A stretch of DNA of 27,794 nucleotides from Nemertoderma westbladi (Eukaryota; Xenacoelomorpha; Nemertodermatida; Nemertodermatidae). Each line of letters starts with the position of its first letter. The first letter of the stretch is position 1. The notes below the pieces were generated by a model. The model had not been told where the DNA came from, made no database searches, and saw only the letters and a list, made by a program, of their open reading frames with translations. Positions 21,213 through 27,794 of this stretch are shown in pieces. A program made the translations under genes and the position numbers. The DNA is taken from positions 1 to 27,794 of the forward strand of contig JAUCBJ010003272.1 in NCBI GenBank assembly GCA_032718475.1, read 5' to 3'.

Positions 21213-21997
21213 CTAGCGAAACAAACAAACAAATTAATAAACTGCCGTGGCTAACAGTGACTGTTGCGGAACAATCTGGTATATACTGAAAGTAAAAAGC
21301 AACATCACAAAAACATAAACATTTATATACAAAATAGTCATAATAGGTAGCGATGATTGTAAGTAGTTATTTCGTCGGCATACAATTATTGTGTTGACGT
21401 TTTTATTTTGGACACGTTTTACTTTGCCTAACTCGTGGTTTTTGAATTCCAACACATTCCTATGGTACAAGTAATTACAGCGACTCAGAGATTCCAATTA
21501 ATTTATCGTCCTCGGTAAATACCAGCCGATTACCCAGGGAAAAAGACCATGTCATGCAAGTCTGCAGAGACTAGCCTAGATGCTGGAGTCTGTAGGCAGC
21601 TTAATCCATGTCGAAGTGGTCTAGAATACCCTTGTAACCAATCCAAATTATATGTCTACGGGGCACCTTCCTTGCTGTCTGCCACAAGGGGATCTAATAA
21701 ACCAGCTCCCAAGAGTCCGCCCAAAAGGAGAGTCCATCTTCACACTCCACTACACCCTGTCTTTGTCAATTAGCCTTTAGAATACGGCGGTTTGCACCTG
21801 ATCAACCATCGCTAACATTGACTAATAAAGAGTGAAAAGTGAGACAGACTCAATAGGCGGATCGCCCAGACAAATTGTGTTTATATTCCACGCAGGTCTG
21901 GTCCTGGTCACATCACAATCGAAACAATCCCATTGCACGTGAATGAACAAAAGGGACATAAAAGCCAAATATTCCGAGATCAATATATTGTTAAAAT

Positions 21998-22058
21998 CGT
22001 ACTATTTAATATTACCTATACAAGAAGCCTGTATGTATAGGTAATGTTAAGTAGTATG
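21998..22058 (+). other. 61-nt hairpin with a 24-bp stem in the Pax6 intron
   Basis: The left arm CGTACTATTTAATATTACCT plus ATAC (21998-22021) pairs with GTATAGGTAATGTTAAGTAG plus TATG (22035-22058) across a 13-nt loop. As plus-strand RNA all 24 positions pair (21 Watson-Crick, 3 G-U). As minus-strand RNA, the Pax6 pre-mRNA sense, the three wobbles become A-C mismatches. The core ATTACCTATAC/GTATAGGTAAT is perfect. It may be a small inverted-repeat element or an antisense small-RNA-like hairpin. Confidence 0.7.
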
Positions 22059-23081
22059 TAGGTAATATTAATCTCGCCATGGCAATGTTCTAGAAGTTAT
22101 TTATTTTATATTGGAAATCAGATCCATTATATCGTCTATATAGTTACAGAATGGCGGACTTATTTTTATGAAAACAAGATTTTTATTTATATGGAGGTGG
22201 TTGCTGGCATGTGGAGATGTCAAAGGCACCTTGAAAAAATATTGACACCAGATTGTTTAAACCAACAACATCTTCCACAGGGTCTAGGTGGGGACTAAGG
22301 ATAACACCTTGTACTCATTTAATGGCAATTGCTCGCACCACAGCGCAATTTATTTGAAACACATCATGGCCCGTAATTACTCCCAACCGATCCATATCGT
22401 AGCCAGACTCCCAGTCGGCGAACATCAAAGGGACACAGCACAATATCAACCCAGGAGTTCATAACGGTTGAAGGAGCTTTCATTATGAGTCTAAATACAT
22501 TGGCAAGTCGGGCTTCTCAGAAGGTCTATCAACGATTCAGACAGAGGATGGCAGGGTGATTACATGCAAGAGTTATTTGAACATGTTGTACCTCAGCAGG
22601 GTTGCTGCTTGGAGAACTCCCTAGATTTACTGGCTAGCCAGAAACTGATAACAGAATTAGCGATAATAGGACCTCTTGCCACTTTCCCTGGGATTAGTAT
22701 GTAGTCAGACCAGTCATAGTTACCGGAGCGCCCCGCTGGAGACTAATAATTCCCGACTAAATCCGCAGCGAACTATGGACGCTATGGGTCTCAAAGACGA
22801 TATGGATTATGTTGCTATCATTCGATAAAGTCGTTGATTTATTACATTCATCAAGGAATGCAGCGGTGAATTACGAATTACCGTGAAATATTTTCTCTCC
22901 AAAAATAAATTTTTAATGCTAGTTAAAGCACTGCTTCGGAGATACGGAGAAGACCTTTCTTTATATGTTATTGGCCTACCGCCTGCTGATAAATGTATAT
23001 GTTCTGTGATGAAGCTCAAATATAAATAATGTAGTATAAGATAGCATAATACATCATCCCCTCCGGGCGGCCTGAGGGAGA

Positions 23082-23103
23082 GGGGGGGGGGGGGGGGGGG
23101 GGG
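23082..23103 (+). repeat. 22-base G homopolymer in a Pax6 intron
   Basis: An uninterrupted run of G following GAGGGAGA. In the Pax6 transcript it would be a C run about 270 bases downstream of a splice donor. The exact length is uncertain because such runs are error-prone in sequencing. Confidence 0.9.
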
Positions 23104-23163
23104 AGATTGTAAAGCCGACAGCTAGAAATGTAACACAATTTCGGACCTTATTACATTTGGTAT

Positions 23164-23231
23164 ACGGTTACGGTTAGGGTTAGTTAGTCAGGCCTCACTC
23201 CCATGAAAACTCTTATGTACCCCTAACCCTA
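23164..23231. repeat. Inverted telomere-like motifs
   Basis: GGTTACGGTTAGGGTTAG (around 23165-23182) and CCCCTAACCCTAA (around 23220-23232) are inverted copies of the TTAGGG telomere motif about 40 bp apart, able to form a stem of about 10 bp. Only two to three repeats each, so not a telomere. Confidence 0.6.
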
Positions 23232-23376
23232 AGTCATAATCTAAGAAATTACGTTCCATTCCTTAGTTAGAGACTTCGGTATATATAAGAGTTTCTCAAT
23301 GTTTCAGCTAACTCATTCATTAGGGTGAATGGAGGTCGCCAGTTCTTAATGAATCCACAACATTATTGAAACTTAC

Positions 23377-23585
23377 CTGTATTCTGGCCTCCGGTAATCC
23401 AATCTTCTCCGCTAACTTCTCCCTCGCGAACACGTCCGGATAGTGAGTTCGTTCAAACTCTTTCTCCAAGGCATCAATCTGCTCCGGTGTGAAACTCGTT
23501 CGATTTCGTTGTAACTTCCGTTTCAATCTCATCCTCGCTTCCTCGCTATCCCCACCCTCTTCCCCAGACGAACTAGCGCCATTAT
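23377..23585 (-). CDS. Pax6: Pax6 exon: acidic linker and homeodomain residues 1-46
   Basis: Acceptor TTTCGTCTTGTAG, 209 bp, donor GTAAGT. The split Asp codon (G from the previous exon, AT here) is followed by [20 protein letters not shown], an acidic Ser-rich linker matching the GEDSDEAQMRL region of Pax6. The homeodomain follows, starting [20 protein letters not shown] and continuing [20 protein letters not shown] to PEARIQ. The homeodomain is cut by the intron between residues 46 and 47, the conserved position in Pax6. One small difference is [10 protein letters not shown] where vertebrates have [12 protein letters not shown]. Confidence 0.98.
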
Positions 23586-25421
23586 CTACAAGACGAAACA
23601 CCAAACCGTAAGAGAAGTGAATCAATTAATTTTATTATTTATACCATAATAATATTACTGTTAAATGATCTCATTTCATATTTTACCGCTAGTCTAATTA
23701 AATTATTGACTTCATTAATTGTATTTACTATTTGCTACGATTTTCTTTCATGGGCGCATAACGTAGCTCTAGATAACTGCTTGTATACAGCTACAAATAC
23801 CTGTGTCTCAGGATGGCAGATGTGTATAGTGCATGGAAAGCATGCAATGCAAGGTGTAGGCCTACAGCTTCTCAACTGCGACCGGTGATTAAACAAAAGT
23901 GATGACTTAATTCAGGTCTTTCGATCAGCTTATTGACCTTGCTCGCTACGTTCACTCGGTAACACGGTAAGTATGGCATTTCGGTAAAGTGGGCGGTAAA
24001 TAAAGCTTATTATTTAATTAATAAACACGACTTATTTCGTTAGTATCAAACAAACTTAACACTTAATTTATTTTTTTCTTTCTAAATCATTGAGTTGTCA
24101 TTTAATTATGCGATAAGCATTGTCGTGCTCACTTGCTCGACTTATTGTGGTTACGTGACTTGTTAAGAAGCTTTCGTTCCAAATATCTAATTAAGTATTC
24201 AAACAGTGACGGCAAAAACCTCAGCACACTCATCATTACAACGAGGTTGCATTGCAAGCCCCTACAGTAGGTTCACAGTCGCTGCGGTGTGTTCCGCAAT
24301 TGGGCCAATTTTATCTTAAAATCTTGCCCATTATTTGAATGTAATACTTTTGATCTCTTTGGGTGTCCCGTATCGCCCTTCTTATAGTTATACTACGCTG
24401 AATCGTATTACTCTAGGCTATGGAGTGATGCTGCCCAATTTCCTGTGCAAAATCCCTTCCTCTTTGGGGCAAATATAGCTCCGCACTAAAAACAAGCAAG
24501 TAATTTTTTTCGGGAGTCGGTTGTTTCTTGTTAACATCGGAAGGATGCAAATGTTGAAATGTGAGATAATCTTGGGATGGAACTCGAGCGCAATGAGATG
24601 GTAACTGTAGATTATTGAAATAATGGCGGAGATATGTAGTGGAAGACGTTCGAAGCATTGTATACAATTATTGACACACAATTATTATTATTATCTGTAA
24701 TTTAGTTAAACACCATTATGGATGATCTACTTTTAGGATCATTAATAATTTGTGATATGAGACACAATATTAATTATTAGTATTAAATCTTATATACAAT
24801 AAGACATATTTTGGAATAAATTGCCGCTAACTGAACCATAATCTTCTCCGAGGACGCAAATATCGAACCAAGATAATAATTACGGTGAATCTTATCTGTC
24901 CAAAACGAGATATTTAACGTCGACCAGCCATTCATCGATCCCCCCGTAACGACAGATGCGCTTCCCGTTTAAACCATCCCGGATCATATTAAAATATTTC
25001 CGATATTGTAACAATGTGTGAGCGGTGATATATAAGTAATCAGCTAGTTGATTAAGTAGCTGCTGAGCAGATGGGATCACTTTGACGAACAATGAGATCC
25101 AACTGGGACTCAGTCAATAGCCATCGATTAGGTTGCCCATATAAACCGAACGTTATCGATTTTTACGATAAATCTTTTAGATTGTTGATTCAGCCTCCAG
25201 ACGTTTAAGATTAACAAACAAAATCTCGGCATACCAGCTATTTGTAAACCTTAAATACTTCAACATCATGGGTGACGGTATTACCATATTTAATATGTGT
25301 GTTTCTATTTTGTATGACTTGTATTAGATGTTAAATATTGTCTATGCTCATTCTATACAAGTATAAACAAACAAAAAACACATTTTTACTAAAATAAACC
25401 AACAGTTCTATATAAACTAAC

Positions 25422-25659
25422 CATTTTCCTCCTTTAACAGATCGGGTCGAGGCATTTGAACCAAGGAGGGATGCTGCAACATGCTCGGGTAGTGAGGGGC
25501 TGCCGGGGCCATACAGCTACCCGGGCCCGGGTACCACGCACCGGGATGGGTCCACGCTTGACTGTTAAACAACCGGAGTTTGTCGTACATCGGATCGTTA
25601 GCGAACGGCACCGATTTATCGGTTGTTAAGTTGCGCAGAACTCTATTGATGGAGGAAAC
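25422..25659 (-). CDS. Pax6: Pax6 exon: end of paired domain and proline-rich linker
   Basis: Acceptor TTTTTTCCGTAG, then 238 bp, then donor GTTAGT; the exon enters in phase 0 and leaves after the first base of a codon. It encodes [16 protein letters not shown], the last helix of the paired domain, then [20 protein letters not shown], which corresponds to the GMYDKLRMLNGQTGSW segment of vertebrate Pax6. A linker rich in Pro, His and Tyr follows ([35 protein letters not shown]). The linker from residue 40 of the exon onward is not conserved with vertebrates, which have a Gln/Gly/Ser-rich stretch there. The translation-like Met near 25611 is internal and not a start. Confidence 0.96.
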
Positions 25660-25892
25660 CTACGGAAAAAAATAAAAAAATAAAATAATATGCAATAAAT
25701 TCCAGCCAAATATACAAATAATAAGAGTTATTTAGATTTTCAATTTTTATATTTTTAAAGTTTTTTAAATTATATAAAATTCATGAATATACCAATTGGT
25801 TTTACCAATAAGATTAATAAGAATAATCGAAATCCACCACAATTATAAATCCTTTTATTTTTGGATGCTCTATTGTCGCAATGTCAACCTAC

Positions 25893-26073
25893 CGATGGAA
25901 CATTCTCCTGGTTACAGATGTTATCGGATAGAAGTCGATCACGTATCTCCCACGCGAAAATCGACGGACATTCCCGTTTAAACTGAGCCACCCGTTTCAC
26001 AACATCGTTGGTTGCGACGCGAGGTTTACTCCCCCCAATCGCCTTCGGTTTTATAGAGCCCGTCTCGTAATAT
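25893..26073 (-). CDS. Pax6: Pax6 exon: C-terminal part of the paired domain
   Basis: Minus-strand acceptor TTATTATCGCAG precedes 26073, and donor GTAGGT follows 25893. The 181-bp exon starts with the third base of a split codon (expected Arg), then [20 protein letters not shown], then [20 protein letters not shown], then [20 protein letters not shown]. This is the linker and RED subdomain of the paired domain: YYETGSI and GGSKPRVAT make minor-groove contacts and [15 protein letters not shown] is the RED helical core, all conserved with vertebrate Pax6. Substitutions relative to vertebrates (RP to KP, PEVVSKIAQY to [22 protein letters not shown] to [12 protein letters not shown]) are of the kind expected between phyla. 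The intron position inside GR|YYETG is a known Pax6 boundary. Confidence 0.97.
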
Positions 26074-27794
26074 CTGCGATAATAAAATATTAAAATATAA
26101 TGAAAAGCATACCATTATTATAAGCTTGGTGTCATTAGTAAACCCACCCTAATATGCTTCCCTTTCCCAAAAGAGAAAGGGAACACCTGTTAAGGTTAAC
26201 CACTTTGGGTGATCTTCAGCAGTAATCAGTTCACTCCGATTCCCAAGTTTCCAAATTTACAGTTGATTGTATAAAATTGTAGTTTTTTTTAGGAGTAAAT
26301 AAGATTTATTTAATTTCAATACGGAATGTTGTCATTTTATCGACCAGTAAAGGATGATAGCCTGGGTCTAGCTAGGACCATACCGCTTCACCAAGACAGC
26401 GCTGCTCCCGATAGGGATTGACCGTTGTGGTTGGAAGCCTAGAATATCACCACTTTCCCATCACCAATCAATTATATTTTTACGTAGCAAATTAGCCTTA
26501 TAGATTAACAACCCAATGCCTGCGGTCCTATGGACAAAATGCAAACTAAAAAAACATTTCGGAATATTTTCATACAGAAAAGGAGATAATTTATATTACT
26601 TAGTTCATCCAGGACATTGCTAAAAGTGATGATACGCGAGGTCAATTGTATAATATAATGACAGCAAAAGGTCTTTAATTAACATGATTCTAGCTTTCTA
26701 AGGATAATCTATACCATTAGGTAGAGAAGAGATATGAAAACACTTCAAACACTATTCACTAAAGAACCAAGCCTATAAGGTAACAAGGAATTCTGGCAAT
26801 GTTTATAACAGTGTATAATGAGTCCGCCCCTCGACCCTTCACTGTGCATGCTCCATTTCGGATTATTAAGCAAACCATATCGAGCTAATTATTATACAGC
26901 TATTAACTCAATGTAACCGATACTAACAACACTATTGTGACCCAGCAGCCTGGCTAATTAGCTATGTTTCTACCTACAAAGACCCCAAAGCTGGCCAATA
27001 TAATCATTATTAGTCGAGATTCATAGGTGACTAAACATAGCTCGCCGACAAAGAGTTTAACACAATGGGAGAGATAATATAGTGGCTATAGGTTGGTCGC
27101 ATTATTATTGATCTGAGGGTCTATATATGCGTCAGTAGTGAGTGGGGGTTGGCCGAGTTACACAGTGGAAGAATCAAATCCTTAGTGGCCCAGCCCTTAA
27201 GCCGACAATGTGGCACTGTGACTTACTAAGGCGTATCATTTAGGGGACATCGTAGCGGTGTGGGGTAAAGTTTAACGAGTCGTTATGGGGGGATTATAAT
27301 CATACGATGATTAGTATATGAGCTACTAATTGGAGCGACTTGTGTGCAGCTACCGTGGATAAAGGAATAAACCTATACCATAAAGATGCGTTCTATAAGT
27401 CATAGACCCCTGATTTATGAGGCAACCAGTCCAATAGGCTCCTGGTTTAAGAATACTCCAATGTATTTATTCAACAACGTGTGAGTTCATAGGAGCTCTG
27501 TGTCCTGTCCCGCCCACGGTCTGATTAAGGTCAGTTTTCCAGTCAAATGTTTCCAAAGCAACACCCTCTGGGAGATTTATCAATGTTAATTATCAATTAC
27601 CGGAAAGGAACAGATTAGAGCGACAGGCTATTCTAATCAAAACAAATGAGCGAAGTCGCGTTAAAAGTCACCCGACTCCCTCCCTCCCCCCTCCAAATGT
27701 TCAACATTGTCCGATTATCATAGCAGTGTCTTTTGTTTCAGATTGGAATGTTTTACTCTGGGATGGGATTTCACTCTTTAAGTAATCACACCAC
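26074..27794 (-). other. Pax6: Pax6 upstream intron, right edge of window
   Basis: The sequence upstream of the GR|YYETG acceptor. I looked on the minus strand for the first paired-domain exon (GVNQLGGVFVNGR type) and did not find it. One short hairpin TTCCCTTTC-8 nt-GAAAGGGAA is at 26158-26182. Otherwise nothing recognisable. Confidence 0.75.

Larger units (their letters stand above)
21213..23376 (-). other. Pax6: Pax6 intron within the homeodomain (2,164 bp)
   Basis: Separates homeodomain residues 46 and 47. It contains the hairpin at 21998-22058, the G run at 23082-23103 and telomere-like motifs near 23164-23231. Open frames within it (21549-21773, 22807-23019) show no coding features. 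Confidence 0.9.
20715..26073 (-). other. Pax6: Pax6 gene body: last four coding exons (5' exons outside window)
   Basis: Four minus-strand exons at 26073-25893, 25659-25422, 23585-23377 and 21212-20715 join in phases 2/0/1/0 with GT...AG introns of 233, 1,836 and 2,164 bp. They give one continuous open frame of about 374 residues ending in TAA. The product is a nuclear transcription factor that binds DNA with a paired domain and a homeodomain; in animals it is the central regulator of eye and anterior nervous-system development. Both domains and the C-terminal tail match Pax6 rather than Pax3/7 (which have Gln-poor linkers with an octapeptide) or Pax2/5/8 (partial homeodomain). I found no first paired-domain exon (GVNQLGG type) between 26074 and the window end, so that intron exceeds 1.7 kb. 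Confidence 0.97.

Noticed and set aside
24413-25092. Minus-strand open frames between Pax6 exons (24413-24681 and 24892-25092)
   Set aside because: They lie within a Pax6 intron, have no recognisable motif, and the exons either side join in phase without them.
27135-27200. tRNA gene (GGTTGGCCGAGTTACACAGT then AATCAAATCC)
   Set aside because: The A-box-like and B-box-like strings are too close together and the arms do not fold into a cloverleaf by inspection.

Overview
This is AT-rich nuclear DNA from an animal. The anchor is the 3' two thirds of a Pax6 gene on the minus strand (26073 down to 20715). Four exons join with consistent GT/AG sites and phases, and encode the second half of the paired domain, a proline-rich linker, a complete homeodomain with Ser50, and the C-terminal transactivation tail. 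The first paired-domain exons and the start codon are not in the window. The repeat load (RTE and R2-like LINE fragments, cut-and-paste elements, minisatellites, long G runs) suits a marine invertebrate such as a lophotrochozoan, but I cannot place the species from sequence alone.

Layout. At the left edge (3-761) is the C-terminus of a non-LTR retrotransposon ORF with a CCHC knuckle and a restriction-like-endonuclease-type motif. One base after its stop codon comes the 3' end of a histone H3 gene (763-892, frameshifted). From 2378 to 5582 is a decayed DNA transposon with about 70 bp imperfect inverted ends. From 5943 to 8677 is a 28-bp perfect palindrome and a 47-bp minisatellite. The 18th unit of that satellite is split by a 5'-truncated RTE retrotransposon (6818-8638, minus strand) with an 8-bp target duplication. 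From 9015 to 10166 is a foldback-like element with C/G-rich sub-repeated arms and a 10-bp target duplication. A second, younger RTE fragment (12000-12910, plus strand) has an 11-bp target duplication and an intact ORF. From 14068 to 15401 is a second minisatellite with a 44-bp unit.

Between 15.4 kb and Pax6 the DNA is mostly unassigned. It holds a diverged tandem duplication, a possible tRNA-derived relic and one plausible terminal coding exon on the plus strand (18668-18761), which would be tail-to-tail with Pax6. The left 15 kb is a dead or dying mobile-element landscape. The right 7 kb is a single conserved developmental regulator whose introns carry a 24-bp-stem hairpin, a 22-base G run and telomere-like motifs.

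The observations most worth following are the retroelement/histone H3 junction, the foldback element, the nested insertion that restores an exact satellite unit, and the candidate convergent exon next to Pax6.
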